From: Pseudomonadota bacterium
Lineage (GTDB): Bacteria; Pseudomonadota; Gammaproteobacteria; DASZBR01
Direction of reading: 5' to 3'
DNA: 49,351 bases
Assembly: GCA_021777765.1 (NCBI GenBank)
Contig: JAJYDF010000026.1
Location: 1-49,351, forward strand
In this document: piece by piece, positions 16,823-25,869 of the stretch
How the letters are laid out: every line of letters starts with the position of its first letter
Position numbering within the stretch: the first letter of the stretch is position 1
The notes under the pieces: generated by a model
Told to the model about the DNA's origin: nothing
What the model saw: only the letters and a program-made list of their open reading frames with translations
The model's database searches: none
Translations under genes and position numbers: made by a program

Positions 16823-17842
16823 TTATTTATTGCTGCTGGTTAATCCTTGAATAATTGTTGTTGTATATTGTTGCGGATTTAATCCTGTCATGCCTGTAGT
16901 CATTGATAAATTTTGACCAGCTGTTGTTGCATTTTGATCACGATTTAATCCCCATGTCATTGCTGCGGCATAACCATTTTGTTGCGCCCATGTTGCAATT
17001 GCTGACGCTAATTGTGGTGTCACAATTTTTTGATCATCGGCATAGCCAATCATAATGCCATTGCTTAACATTTGTTTTGCTGTAGTAGCATTATTTGTCC
17101 AATCTTGAAGAATAGCTTCCGTGGCTTGCATATTTTGTATGTAACAATTATTAGCCATATTATTTGTAGTATCCGTATAACTACATTGTGAAACGGGTGG
17201 CGTCCAATATTGATCATAATTCATTAAATTCACATAATTTAATGCATTTTCTTGATAAAGTGCTTGCCCTAATGTTTGCATCGCTGGTGTAAATCCTGCT
17301 GAACCAGAGGATGGAATTGTTAAACTGATTTGTAAATTCGATAATTGTTGTTTAATTATTTTAACAATATCTGGCAATCGAGATCCTGTACCTGCTTCAA
17401 CATCAAAATCAATTCCATCTAAATTATATTGCTTAATAAAAGTAATATATTGTTGTGCGACTTGTTGATCAGTTAATTGCGCATCATCCCATGGATATCC
17501 TGCTGTCGCGCCACCAGAACTTAATATAACTTGTGTTCCTTGTTTATGCATTGTCGCGACATCTTGCGCAAATTGATTTTCATCTTCCAATTGCAAATTA
17601 ATGCCACTATTGTTTTCATTTTCCAAGGCAAATGCGACAAATACTTGATTAACGCCTTTTGGCACATCACTTAAATTAGGATATTGATAAGCAGAATTTC
17701 CTTGCGCCCAACTAAACCAATAACTGATAAATTGTGTGGAATTCGATGATTGTGAAGCTGTATTGGCGAATGATGCAGATGAAATACAAGTGCTCAATAA
17801 TGCTGTTGAAATTAATAACGATAATATTGAATTATTTTTCAT
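16823..17842 (-). CDS. Secreted GH18 glycoside hydrolase (chitinase-like)
   Basis: 339 residues with a signal peptide cleaved around residue 26 ('SSASFA'). The GH18 catalytic motif DGxDxDxE is intact as 'LDGIDFDVE' at ~141-149, giving the proton-donor Glu. 'ILSSGGAT' (the conserved SxGG strand), 'NLMNYDQYW' and 'AAMTWGLNRDQ' match further barrel strands. No chitin-binding domain is attached. Such single-domain enzymes cleave beta-1,4-linked GlcNAc polymers. It is transcribed away from the T4SS locus, from which it is separated by the left inverted-repeat element. A second, longer GH18 gene is at 29596-30957. Confidence 0.9.
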   Translation of the reverse strand: MKNNSILSLLISTALLSTCISSASFANTASQSSNSTQFISYWFSWAQGNSAYQYPNLSDVPKGVNQVFVAFALENENNSGINLQLEDENQFAQDVATMHKQGTQVILSSGGATAGYPWDDAQLTDQQVAQQYITFIKQYNLDGIDFDVEAGTGSRLPDIVKIIKQQLSNLQISLTIPSSGSAGFTPAMQTLGQALYQENALNYVNLMNYDQYWTPPVSQCSYTDTTNNMANNCYIQNMQATEAILQDWTNNATTAKQMLSNGIMIGYADDQKIVTPQLASAIATWAQQNGYAAAMTWGLNRDQNATTAGQNLSMTTGMTGLNPQQYTTTIIQGLTSSNK

Positions 17843-17973
17843 TATATTTACCTTGCTATGTTAATTATTAAATTAGAATTGCATATTTCGTTTTATGATG
17901 TCAATGTTTATTATTGTTGGATATCTTTTGTAATTTTCTTGATAATCTATTTGGAAGTTATATCCTTAAAAAA

Positions 17974-18172
17974 TGTAGCCTGGGCGCAGCCAATTGAAAG
18001 CATATTTAATTTTTATATTTTTTAATAGTTCCCATTTAATTATTTAGTACTAATGGCGAAACCCGGGAACAACAATTTTTCCCGGGTTTCGTCCTTAGTT
18101 TTAAATATTATTCTTATGAAACTGAACGCATACAATTTAATTGAATTATACTTTGACTACACCCAGGCTACA
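17974..18172. repeat. Left ~200-bp inverted-repeat (MITE-like) element flanking the T4SS
   Basis: It begins TGTAGCCTGGGCGCAGCC and ends with the inverse CACCCAGGCTACA. A nested hairpin in the middle (18056-18092) has arms CGAAACCCGGGAA / TTCCCGGGTTTCG. The rest is AT-rich filler without an ORF. The same design recurs at 26876-27077 on the other side of the virB cluster. The 464-bp gap between the GH18 gene and virB2 holds only this element and the virB promoter region. Confidence 0.85.
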
Positions 18173-18251
18173 TTTAACTTAATCAGAATCTCATATATTC
18201 GTTAATACACTTCTTCTATAACTGTTCATTCATTGAAATAGCCAAATCAAC

Positions 18252-18271
18252 AACGATCCGTTATAATCGTT
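18252..18271 (+). promoter_or_regulatory. Putative virB promoter with overlapping inverted repeat
   Basis: A TATAAT hexamer at 18262-18267 lies 40 bp before virB2, within AACGAT-N8-ATCGTT (18252-18271). No convincing -35 box at the standard distance was found, so an activator or repressor site is possible. It is the only candidate start for the virB2-virB10 transcript that I noticed. Confidence 0.3.
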
Positions 18272-18306
18272 AACCTTCAAAGTAACTCATTAAGCAGGAT
18301 CTAATA

Positions 18307-18600
18307 ATGAAATCCATTTATAAGTTAGTATTAACAGCGCTATTCATTATCATACCTACTTGTTCATATGCTGATAGCATTGATACCTCTGATCCTTGGG
18401 ATCGCGCATTAAATGCTGTTTTACAAATCATGACAGGGCCAACTGCAACCACTATTGGCGCAATTGCATTGGCTGGCACCGGTTATTTATTTTTGCGTGG
18501 TCGCGTTGATGTGATGCGATTATTAGCAATAATTGCTGGATTAGGCCTTATTTTTGGCGCGCCGCATTTAGCATTATTATTGCAACAACAAGCTGGATAA
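18307..18600 (+). CDS. virB2: VirB2/TrbC-like T4SS pilin subunit
   Basis: 97 residues: a signal peptide ending near 'SYA' (residue 22), a short Asp-rich segment, then two hydrophobic helices separated by a small polar turn ('GRVD'). This is the TrbC/VirB2 layout, in which the processed mature protein polymerises into the pilus. Its identity is supported strongly by position: first gene of the run virB2-3-4-5-7-6-8-9-10-11. Followed by virB3 after nine bases. Confidence 0.85.
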   Translation: MKSIYKLVLTALFIIIPTCSYADSIDTSDPWDRALNAVLQIMTGPTATTIGAIALAGTGYLFLRGRVDVMRLLAIIAGLGLIFGAPHLALLLQQQAG

Positions 18601-18609
18601 TGATCACTC

Positions 18610-18909
18610 ATGGCTAAACGCGCAAATCTCATTGAGCAACCTGTTATCAAAGCATTAACTCGCACACCAACAATTGCAGGTGTTTCTTATTCTTTTTGGG
18701 CGATGATGTTATTAATCAGCACCGGTGGTATTGTCATTTTAAAATCATTTAGTTGGTTTTTTGGCTTACTAATTGGCCTTTATTTATTAGGTAGATTAAT
18801 TGCACGTTATGATGTGTTATTAATGGATATCATTATTGCAAAATTATCTGAATGTCCCAGCACGCGGAATGATTCCTATTGGGGCTGCAAAAGTTATGAG
18901 CCCTGGTAA
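18610..18909 (+). CDS. virB3: VirB3-like inner-membrane T4SS protein
   Basis: 99 residues. A short basic N-terminus ('KALTRTPTIAGVS' is typical of VirB3: 'xxLtRPPmxxGV') is followed by one hydrophobic hairpin (residues 27-65) and a polar C-terminal tail. VirB3 helps assemble the pilus with VirB4 and VirB6. Its stop overlaps the virB4 start by one base (TAATG), suggesting translational coupling; VirB3 and VirB4 are fused in some systems. Confidence 0.85.
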   Translation: MAKRANLIEQPVIKALTRTPTIAGVSYSFWAMMLLISTGGIVILKSFSWFFGLLIGLYLLGRLIARYDVLLMDIIIAKLSECPSTRNDSYWGCKSYEPW

Positions 18910-21344
18910 TGAAACAATTATTTAAATCACACACAACTCACGAAAAATTACAGCAAAACGAGATAGGTATTTCTCGTCATTTACCTTTTGCTTATTTAGA
19001 TGATCAAGGCATTGTCCGCACTAAACAAGGTGATTATTTAGTGGTGCTTAAAATAGAAGGATTATCTTGGGCCACCTTAGAAGATCATGAAGTTAATTTT
19101 GAACAAACCTTGCGCGCAAAATTATTTGCTATTATTGCAGATCCGCGATTTGCGTTATATCACACCATTATTCGCAGTAAAGCATCACCCTTATTAAATA
19201 CAAAATATGATGTTATGGCTGCCGATTTATTACATCAAGATTATGTCACGCAATTACAAAATAATAATTTATTCACCAATGATCTTTATTTAACGATTGT
19301 TTTAAAAGGCAGTGGTAGCAAAGGGAACCGTATTAGCTCGCGCATTAATCAATGGTTAAGTGGGTTATCACACAATTTAAATCAACAACAAGCACAGCTT
19401 AAACATCAAGATGCCATTAAATTAATGAATGAAACCACATTGCGGATCACTACTGCATTACAAAAATATCAAGTACATCGTTTAGGATTATATAAAACTG
19501 AACGTGGTATTTATGCAGAACCCTTACAATTTTTTAGCCGTATTTTAAATTGGGAAAATGATCCTATATTAGCGGTATCTGCTGATATTGCGCATTATTT
19601 GCCTAAACGGCGTTTATTATTTGGCTATAAAGGAATTGAATCACGCGGCAATAATTTAGATGAAACAAAATATGCCAGCATGTTGTCACTCAAAGAATAT
19701 CCAAGTAATACTTATCCCGGCATGTTAGATGAATTATTACAATTACCGGTAGAAATGGTCATTACACAATCATTATTATTTCAACATGCGCAAACCAGTC
19801 GCGAAGCATTAGAATTACAATTACGCCGACTACAACAAGCGCGTGATCCCGATCAAAAAGGTATTGCTTTATTAGAACAAGCATTAGGTGATTTAGTGGG
19901 TGGTGAATTTCGTTTTGGTTATCAACATTTTTCCGTCATGGTATTAAGCGATGATTTAACACAATTAGAAAAAAATATTGCTGATGTAACCAAACATTTA
20001 AGTGAATGCGGAATTGTAGCAATACGTGAGCACCTTAATTTGGAAGCCTCTTTTTGGGCGCAATTTCCAGGAAATTTTCGGTATATTGTGCGCAAGGCGT
20101 TAATTAATACTAATAATTTTGCATCACTTTGTTCATTAAATAATACGCCCGTAGGACACCGTGACGGCAATCATTGGGGTGAAGCAGTCTCTATTTTAAA
20201 AACCACCAGCCACGCACCCTATTATTTTAATTTCCATCCATTTCATTCTGATGTCGGTCATACATTAATTATGGGTATGACAGGCAGTGGTAAAACTTTA
20301 TTAACTTGTTTTTTAATTGCCCAAGCATTGAAATTTAATACACGTGTTTTTTATTTTGATAAAGATCGCGGTGCCGAAACATTTATGCGGGGTATTGGCG
20401 CCGATTACAGTTTATTAGGGCTTGGCGTGAGTAGCGGATTAAATCCGTTACAATTACCTGATACACGACGTAATCGCCGTTTTTTAGTGAATTGGATTGC
20501 TTCATTATTATCTGCATGGGGCGATAATTTAACGAGCGCAGACACGGAAATTATTCATCACGCGGTACGTCTTAATTATGAAAAATTAAAACCTCATCAA
20601 AGAACTCTGACTAATTTAGCCGATGCATTTGGGCATCGTGGGCCTGGCACATTACGTAGTCGCATTGATCAATGGCACAGTGATGGTGCGTTAGCAGATT
20701 ATTTTGGTGCTGAAACGGATCAATTAAAATTAAACAACCGCTTTTATTGTTTTGAAATGGGTGAATTATTAGATAAAGCCAATGATATTGCACGGCCCAG
20801 TGTTTTATTTTATTTATTTTTCCGTATTCAATTAGCGCTAGATGAAAACCCTTGGCATACTCCCACCATTATTTGTTTAGATGAAGCATGGGCCTTACTT
20901 GATAATGCGATATTTGCGACTCATATTAAAAACTGGTTAAAAACATTCCGTAAAAGAAATGCCATTGTTTTATTATTGAGCCAAGAAGTAACAGATATCA
21001 GCAAAGCAAGTATCAGCGCCAGCATTAATGCAGAAACAGTCACAAAAATTTTCTTTCCTGATAATAATCCGATAAAAGAAGTTTACCGGGATATTTTTCA
21101 TTTATCGGATAGAGAAATTGCATTGTTGCAACATTATAGTACGCATAACCGTTATTTCTTGATTAAACAAGCGCAACAAACAACTGTAGCCACTTTGGAT
21201 TTATCACATTTATCGCGATGGATTCCCTATTTATCGAGCAATAGTGATAGATTAAAATTATTACAACAATTGTTAGCAAAATATGGCATTAGTCCTGAGC
21301 AATGGTTAATGCATTATTTGGAGCAGGCAGAGAATTTTAAGTAG
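18909..21344 (+). CDS. virB4: VirB4-like T4SS ATPase
   Basis: 811 residues, normal for VirB4. The N-terminal CagE/TrbE/VirB4 domain includes 'RHLPFAYLDDQGIVRTKQGD'. The C-terminal ATPase has Walker A 'GMTGSGKT' (~residue 456), 'FDKDRGAE' just after it, and Walker B 'IICLDEAWALLD' (~655-666), with the C-terminal 'LLLSQEVTDI' sensor. VirB4 powers pilus assembly and substrate transfer at the inner membrane. No frameshift. A REP-like hairpin follows it before virB5, which may tune downstream expression. Confidence 0.95.
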   Translation: MKQLFKSHTTHEKLQQNEIGISRHLPFAYLDDQGIVRTKQGDYLVVLKIEGLSWATLEDHEVNFEQTLRAKLFAIIADPRFALYHTIIRSKASPLLNTKYDVMAADLLHQDYVTQLQNNNLFTNDLYLTIVLKGSGSKGNRISSRINQWLSGLSHNLNQQQAQLKHQDAIKLMNETTLRITTALQKYQVHRLGLYKTERGIYAEPLQFFSRILNWENDPILAVSADIAHYLPKRRLLFGYKGIESRGNNLDETKYASMLSLKEYPSNTYPGMLDELLQLPVEMVITQSLLFQHAQTSREALELQLRRLQQARDPDQKGIALLEQALGDLVGGEFRFGYQHFSVMVLSDDLTQLEKNIADVTKHLSECGIVAIREHLNLEASFWAQFPGNFRYIVRKALINTNNFASLCSLNNTPVGHRDGNHWGEAVSILKTTSHAPYYFNFHPFHSDVGHTLIMGMTGSGKTLLTCFLIAQALKFNTRVFYFDKDRGAETFMRGIGADYSLLGLGVSSGLNPLQLPDTRRNRRFLVNWIASLLSAWGDNLTSADTEIIHHAVRLNYEKLKPHQRTLTNLADAFGHRGPGTLRSRIDQWHSDGALADYFGAETDQLKLNNRFYCFEMGELLDKANDIARPSVLFYLFFRIQLALDENPWHTPTIICLDEAWALLDNAIFATHIKNWLKTFRKRNAIVLLLSQEVTDISKASISASINAETVTKIFFPDNNPIKEVYRDIFHLSDREIALLQHYSTHNRYFLIKQAQQTTVATLDLSHLSRWIPYLSSNSDRLKLLQQLLAKYGISPEQWLMHYLEQAENFK

Positions 21345-21354
21345 ATTAATTAGG

Positions 21355-21389
21355 CCCTCACCCTAACCCTCTCCCTAAAGGGAGAGGGG
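21355..21389. repeat. REP-like palindrome, family 2 (CTCTCCCTAAAGGGAGAG)
   Basis: CCCTCACCCTAACC leader plus the palindrome and a short GGG tail between virB4 and virB5. Relatives occur at 42211-42250 and as an inverted pair at 42949-43041. It lies within the virB operon, so any hairpin effect would be on mRNA stability or partial termination. Confidence 0.85.
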
Positions 21390-21458
21390 ATTAAAGAGTG
21401 CCAAATTAGTAAATAGATTTTATTTAACTCTTTTATTTATTTTTAAAACATATTAGAC

Positions 21459-22184
21459 ATGATAAATCGCGATATTTGGAAAATTTTATTATTTATTTTT
21501 TGCGGAATAATTGTTTCGCATACTTGTATTGCCACAACCGGCGAGACGGTAACTGATCCTACTTTAGAAACAACTGATAGTAATATCTATAATTTTTTAA
21601 CAGGTAATATGTATCCTGCTTTAAATAACATGAATACAACGATGCAAATGGAAAACCAAACTTTGCAAAATAGTTTGACAGGATCATCTGGCATAGGCGC
21701 GGAATTAAATTCAGCAGCAGCACAAGGATTTCGTAATTGGACACCAACTTCGCAAGATTTAATGAATATGGTGCAAGAAGGTTTACAAACCGGTAGCCTT
21801 GCTGATCAAATTAAATATTATAATCAAAAATTCCATGTTCCAGCTGCAGCAGATTTAGATCCACATAATCCGCAAAGTGAAATGGCAAATTATGGTGTAT
21901 TATCGGCTGTTTCTACCAATGCTGCTTTGGGTGTTGCGGATAAAGGATTTGATAATGCGGCACAAATTGAAAATCAAATAAATTTGTTATATCACTTGAT
22001 TGATCAACAGCAAACCGTGAAACAAGGCATTGATTTAAATTCAGCCATATTATTGCAAATTGCTACATTACAAGCTGATTTAATGCGTTTGCAATCACAA
22101 CAATTAAAAATGCAGGCATTAGGGCAAGAGCAAAATAATATAGCACGAAATTATATGGCGTCGTTTGTGCACGATGTGAAATGA
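21459..22184 (+). CDS. virB5: VirB5/TrbJ-like minor pilin
   Basis: 241 residues with a signal peptide (hydrophobic segment 9-24, 'CIATTGE'). The mature protein is helical, with a long C-terminal coiled-coil-like region rich in Gln and Leu ('QIATLQADLMRLQSQQLKMQ'), as in TrbJ/VirB5 family members that cap the pilus tip. The ribosome site is weak. The stop overlaps the ATG of a small lipoprotein gene (ATGA). Assigned from architecture and location more than from sequence similarity. Confidence 0.8.
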   Translation: MINRDIWKILLFIFCGIIVSHTCIATTGETVTDPTLETTDSNIYNFLTGNMYPALNNMNTTMQMENQTLQNSLTGSSGIGAELNSAAAQGFRNWTPTSQDLMNMVQEGLQTGSLADQIKYYNQKFHVPAAADLDPHNPQSEMANYGVLSAVSTNAALGVADKGFDNAAQIENQINLLYHLIDQQQTVKQGIDLNSAILLQIATLQADLMRLQSQQLKMQALGQEQNNIARNYMASFVHDVK

Positions 22185-22345
22185 AAATGATTAAAAAAAT
22201 AGTATTATTAACTTTATTTATTTTTTTAACGGCCTGTTCATCATGGCAAGACTTAAAAGCACCTTGCACTTATGATTCGCGTTATGGTTGTGGTGCACCT
22301 GTGCCTATTAATCAGGGCGTTAATCCTTCACCGGTATATTCATAA
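22181..22345 (+). CDS. virB7: Small VirB7/TrbK-like lipoprotein
   Basis: 54 residues. Lys-rich start, hydrophobic helix and lipobox 'FLTAC' with Cys at residue 19, then a short mature chain with two more cysteines ('PCTYDSRYGCG'). This fits VirB7/TrbK, the lipoprotein that anchors and stabilises VirB9 in the outer membrane, often by disulfide bond. The ATG overlaps the virB5 stop (ATGA) and the stop overlaps the virB6 start (TAATG), so it is translationally locked into the operon. Placement before virB6 is slightly unusual compared with Agrobacterium but occurs in lvh-like loci. Confidence 0.75.
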   Translation: MKMIKKIVLLTLFIFLTACSSWQDLKAPCTYDSRYGCGAPVPINQGVNPSPVYS

Positions 22346-23235
22346 TGAATTTTATTACAACTTTATTAGCGCAAATTGATAATGAGATAAATCATTACAT
22401 TTTTGATGTGTATCATCAGATAGTGACATCCTTATCGCTGACCTTAACCATGTTATTTATTATTTATATTGCTGGATTTGGTTGGATGGTAATAAGAGGA
22501 TTAGTGCCATTATCGCCTCTTGCTGTAGCATGGCATTTATTTAAAGTGGGATTTGTTTTCGCATTTGCAATTCATTGGGATTATTTTGCTTATTTTATTG
22601 CTAATTTTTTCCTCCACGGGCCCGATAAATTATTAGCCGATTTATTAAGCGGCATTGGCTATAACTCCACACCAAACACAATTACACAAGCCATCGCACA
22701 TGTTTGGCAATCGGGTAGTAATGTTTTCACAAATGTGTGGCGAGAATCCGGGCCCAATTTTTTATTAGGCAATATCTTGGGATTAATTGGTTATAGCGTT
22801 ATTACCGGAATTACTGCAATTATTTTATTTTATTTAATTATGGCAAAAATTGCTTTGTCTCTATTATTAGTGTTAGCACCAATAATGTTGCCTATGATAT
22901 TATGGAATGTCAGTCTTGGATTATTTAATGGGTGGTTACGATTATTAATTAAATGGTCTTTAATGCCTACCTTTATTTATACTTTTAGTGCTTTATATAT
23001 TTCATTATTACAAAATCAAATCGATGTGATGTCTAATGCCAATAGCGGTCCTAATTCAGCGGATATTGCTGCATTTGTATTATTAGGTTGCATAATTATC
23101 GCCACCATTAAAACTGCCGCAAATATGGTCCACGAAATGACACGTTCAATACATATTAGCAATGCAGGCATTAATGCTTGGTTAGAAAGTTCCGGCTCTG
23201 CCATAAAAAGTTTTCGTGAAAAAGTAAGGATTTAA
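22345..23235 (+). CDS. virB6: VirB6/TrbL-like polytopic membrane protein
   Basis: 296 residues with about five to six hydrophobic helices and the conserved central region of VirB6, a large loop and then the 'LIMAKIALSLLLVLAPIMLP' membrane segment. The central loop (~95-150) lies in the periplasm in the family model. VirB6 forms part of the inner-membrane translocation channel. It overlaps virB7 by one base and is followed by virB8 after one base. Confidence 0.88.
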   Translation: MNFITTLLAQIDNEINHYIFDVYHQIVTSLSLTLTMLFIIYIAGFGWMVIRGLVPLSPLAVAWHLFKVGFVFAFAIHWDYFAYFIANFFLHGPDKLLADLLSGIGYNSTPNTITQAIAHVWQSGSNVFTNVWRESGPNFLLGNILGLIGYSVITGITAIILFYLIMAKIALSLLLVLAPIMLPMILWNVSLGLFNGWLRLLIKWSLMPTFIYTFSALYISLLQNQIDVMSNANSGPNSADIAAFVLLGCIIIATIKTAANMVHEMTRSIHISNAGINAWLESSGSAIKSFREKVRI

Positions 23236-23236
23236 T

Positions 23237-23944
23237 ATGTCCACTCCCACAAAATCTACAGAAACATTTATCTCTGAAGGAAAACAATGGTTTCAAGATC
23301 GCTACGAAGCAATAAAAGTTGAACGTAATCGTTATTTCTTTTTATTACTCGTTACATTAGCGGCTTTAATTATTTCCGTTATTGCCAATCTCACACTATC
23401 ACCCTTGAAAACGGCTGTTCCTTATGTGATTGAAGTCGATAAAAGCACTGGCATTACTACCATGTTAAAACCCGTTGCCACTGCAACCATGCGTGAAGAC
23501 GAAGCGGTTACCGTTTATTTTTTGTATAAATATCTGAATGCACGCATGAATTATGATTGGGATTTGCGACAAAATAATGCCGATATTGTGCGCGCTTTAT
23601 CTGCCGCACAAAGCTATCAACTTTATGCGCAACAAATGGATATTAATAATCCTGACAGTCCCATTAAAAAATATAGTAACCATCAAAAAATTGTGGTGCA
23701 TATTATTAGTCATGCATTTCCTTACCCTAATATTGCAGAAATTCATTTTTATACCGATGTCATTGATCCAGTGCTTGCACCTGGCAGCAATATTGCATCA
23801 AATAGACAATATTGGGTGGCAACCATTAAATATGCTTATGCAAATAACGCCATCTCTTTATCCGATCGAGAGAATATTAATCCTTTAGGATTTTTCGTGA
23901 CCAGTTTTCAATTAAACCAAGAAACACCAGGTGGAAATCAATAA
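23237..23944 (+). CDS. virB8: VirB8/TrbF-like assembly protein
   Basis: 235 residues. Short cytoplasmic N-terminus, one membrane helix (~36-56), then a periplasmic NTF2-like domain with the family signature 'AVPYVIEVDKSTG'. VirB8 is the nucleation factor for the T4SS channel and binds VirB9 and VirB10. Its last base is the first base of virB9's ATG (TAATG), so expression is coupled. Confidence 0.93.
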   Translation: MSTPTKSTETFISEGKQWFQDRYEAIKVERNRYFFLLLVTLAALIISVIANLTLSPLKTAVPYVIEVDKSTGITTMLKPVATATMREDEAVTVYFLYKYLNARMNYDWDLRQNNADIVRALSAAQSYQLYAQQMDINNPDSPIKKYSNHQKIVVHIISHAFPYPNIAEIHFYTDVIDPVLAPGSNIASNRQYWVATIKYAYANNAISLSDRENINPLGFFVTSFQLNQETPGGNQ

Positions 23945-24666
23945 TGGTTAAAGCAAAATATTTATCACTTTTATTTATTTTAATATGTGCAGCGCCGCTG
24001 TGTAGTTATGGTGAAATAATCCCCACCAGAACCAATGATCCACATATATTTACTGCTGTTTATAATGCTAATCAAGTTTATCGTGTATTTGGTTTGCAAG
24101 GTTATACCACTGCTATTGAATTAGGTGATGATGAAAAAATATTATCCGTCAATATTGGTGATTCTTCTGCATGGTTAGTGAATGTGCAAAATAATGTGAT
24201 TAACGTAAAACCAACTACTGATAATCCTGATACGAATATGAATGTGATAACTGATCGCGGCACTTATCAATTTTTACTCAGTGCGCCATCAATAACCACT
24301 GCTGTGTCACGACAACCACAACGAAATACCATGTTTTTATTACATTTTACTTATCCTGATAATTCATCATCATCCACGTTAAATAATAATTTAATTCCAC
24401 CAGGCCATTTTAATCTACAATATACTGCGCGTGGCGATAATTCTATTACACCGATTTGTGTATTTGATGATGGGCATTTTACTTATTTTGATTTTGGTAA
24501 TCGCAAAACCATTCCTGCTATTTTTACCGTAGATAGCAAGGGCAATGAATCATTAATTAATTATCATATGTCAGGTCGTTACGTCGTTGTAGAAAGTGTT
24601 GGACAACAATTTACACTCCGCGATGGTACTGTGGTCGCTTCTATATTTAATGAGGCAACATCATGA
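23944..24666 (+). CDS. virB9: VirB9/TrbG-like outer-membrane complex protein
   Basis: 240 residues with a signal peptide (cleaved around residue 22, 'CSYGE'). N-terminal domain with 'DPHIFTAVYNANQVYRVFG' and 'LSVNIGDSSAW', both characteristic of VirB9, and a C-terminal domain starting near 'ITPICVFDDGHFTYFDF' that binds VirB7 and VirB10 in the core complex. The final bases overlap the virB10 ATG by four (ATGA). Confidence 0.93.
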   Translation: MVKAKYLSLLFILICAAPLCSYGEIIPTRTNDPHIFTAVYNANQVYRVFGLQGYTTAIELGDDEKILSVNIGDSSAWLVNVQNNVINVKPTTDNPDTNMNVITDRGTYQFLLSAPSITTAVSRQPQRNTMFLLHFTYPDNSSSSTLNNNLIPPGHFNLQYTARGDNSITPICVFDDGHFTYFDFGNRKTIPAIFTVDSKGNESLINYHMSGRYVVVESVGQQFTLRDGTVVASIFNEATS

Positions 24667-25733
24667 ATGATTTGAACAATAAAAAATCCTCAATCAATGA
24701 AAAACCAGCGTTGAATATTGGTGGTGCGAATAAAAATAAATATGCGCTCATTATTTTTATAGCCATTATTGCTGCTATATTAGTGCAATATTTATTTCCA
24801 CACACTGGTCATAAAAATGAATTGCCACAGGAAAATATTCAAACCGCAGAATCAGCTAATGTCGCTTTAAATTTAGGTAATAATACAACACCGCAAATTG
24901 CTGTAATGCGCACATTACCCATTCAACAAATTCACATTCCATCAGTATTACCACCTCCGAATATTGTGACTGATGAGCAAGCGATACAAGAACAACAACA
25001 ACGATTAAAATCGCCTAGTTTGGTTTATTCTGCACCGGGTGTAACTTCTTCTACTGTAAGTGGCCAAACACCTTCACAAAACCCATCAGGTAATCCGAAT
25101 CAAGCATTTGCTGATCAAGCTGCAAATATGCAAGTAGTAAATGTTTCTGCGAAAAAACAAATTAATCCTGATAATAAAATTCTACAAGGAAAAATTATTC
25201 CTGCTATTTTAGAAACAGCGATTAATTCTGATTTACCGGGGATGGTTCGCGCAGTGGTGAGTGAAGATGTTTATGGCGATAGTGGCAATAAAATTTTATT
25301 ACCCCGTGGTACGCGATTAATTGGTTTATATAATTCTACACTCGCTGTTGGGCAAACACGCGTGATGATAGTTTGGACACGTGCAATTACACCGCAATAT
25401 ATTGATATTGCATTAGGATCACCTGGAATTGATCAATTAGGTGAAGCAGGTAGTACTGGTGTGGTTGATACGCATTTTTGGCAAATATTTGGTACCAGCG
25501 CATTATTATCTGTGTTAGGTGTTGCAGCGAGTTCGGTAAATACATCAAATTCAAATAATGAAATTGGTGCGTATGGTAATCCTTATCAAGCAGCGGTGAG
25601 TCAAGGTACATTAAATACTTCAAATGCGTTATTACAAAATCGCGTTAATATTCAGCCGACAATACATATCGCACAAGGAACTGCGATTCAGGTTTTTGTG
25701 GCGAGGGATTTGGATTTTTCGAATGCTTCTTAA
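24663..25733 (+). CDS. virB10: VirB10/TrbI-like core-complex protein
   Basis: 356 residues. Cytoplasmic N-terminus, one membrane helix (26-44), a disordered proline- and glutamine-rich periplasmic linker (~60-160), and a C-terminal TrbI-type beta-barrel domain beginning near 'LQGKIIPAILETAINSDLPG'. 'LLPRGTRLIGLY' and 'GTAIQVFVARDLDFS' are typical TrbI motifs. It spans inner and outer membranes and senses ATPase activity of the system. It ends the tightly coupled gene run; virB11 follows after a 136-bp gap with an inverted repeat. Confidence 0.93.
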   Translation: MNDLNNKKSSINEKPALNIGGANKNKYALIIFIAIIAAILVQYLFPHTGHKNELPQENIQTAESANVALNLGNNTTPQIAVMRTLPIQQIHIPSVLPPPNIVTDEQAIQEQQQRLKSPSLVYSAPGVTSSTVSGQTPSQNPSGNPNQAFADQAANMQVVNVSAKKQINPDNKILQGKIIPAILETAINSDLPGMVRAVVSEDVYGDSGNKILLPRGTRLIGLYNSTLAVGQTRVMIVWTRAITPQYIDIALGSPGIDQLGEAGSTGVVDTHFWQIFGTSALLSVLGVAASSVNTSNSNNEIGAYGNPYQAAVSQGTLNTSNALLQNRVNIQPTIHIAQGTAIQVFVARDLDFSNAS

Positions 25734-25744
25734 ATAATTTACGT

Positions 25745-25845
25745 ACCCAACCCACCCCTTGATCCCCTCCAAGGAAGGGAAACTCGCGTAGATAGATTTG
25801 AGCATGTTCTCCCCTCCTTGGAGGGGATCCAGGGGTGGGTTGGGT
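25745..25845. repeat. 101-bp imperfect inverted repeat (REP-like family 3)
   Basis: The left arm begins ACCCAACCCACCCCTTGATC and contains CCCCTCCAAGGA; the right arm is its inverse, ending GGGGTGGGTTGGGT. The ~25-base centre is unpaired. No ORF is inside. It separates virB10 from virB11 and could be a mobile palindrome or an internal transcript hairpin. Confidence 0.85.
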
Positions 25846-25869
25846 GTGGTAAAAATAAATGAGTAACTT

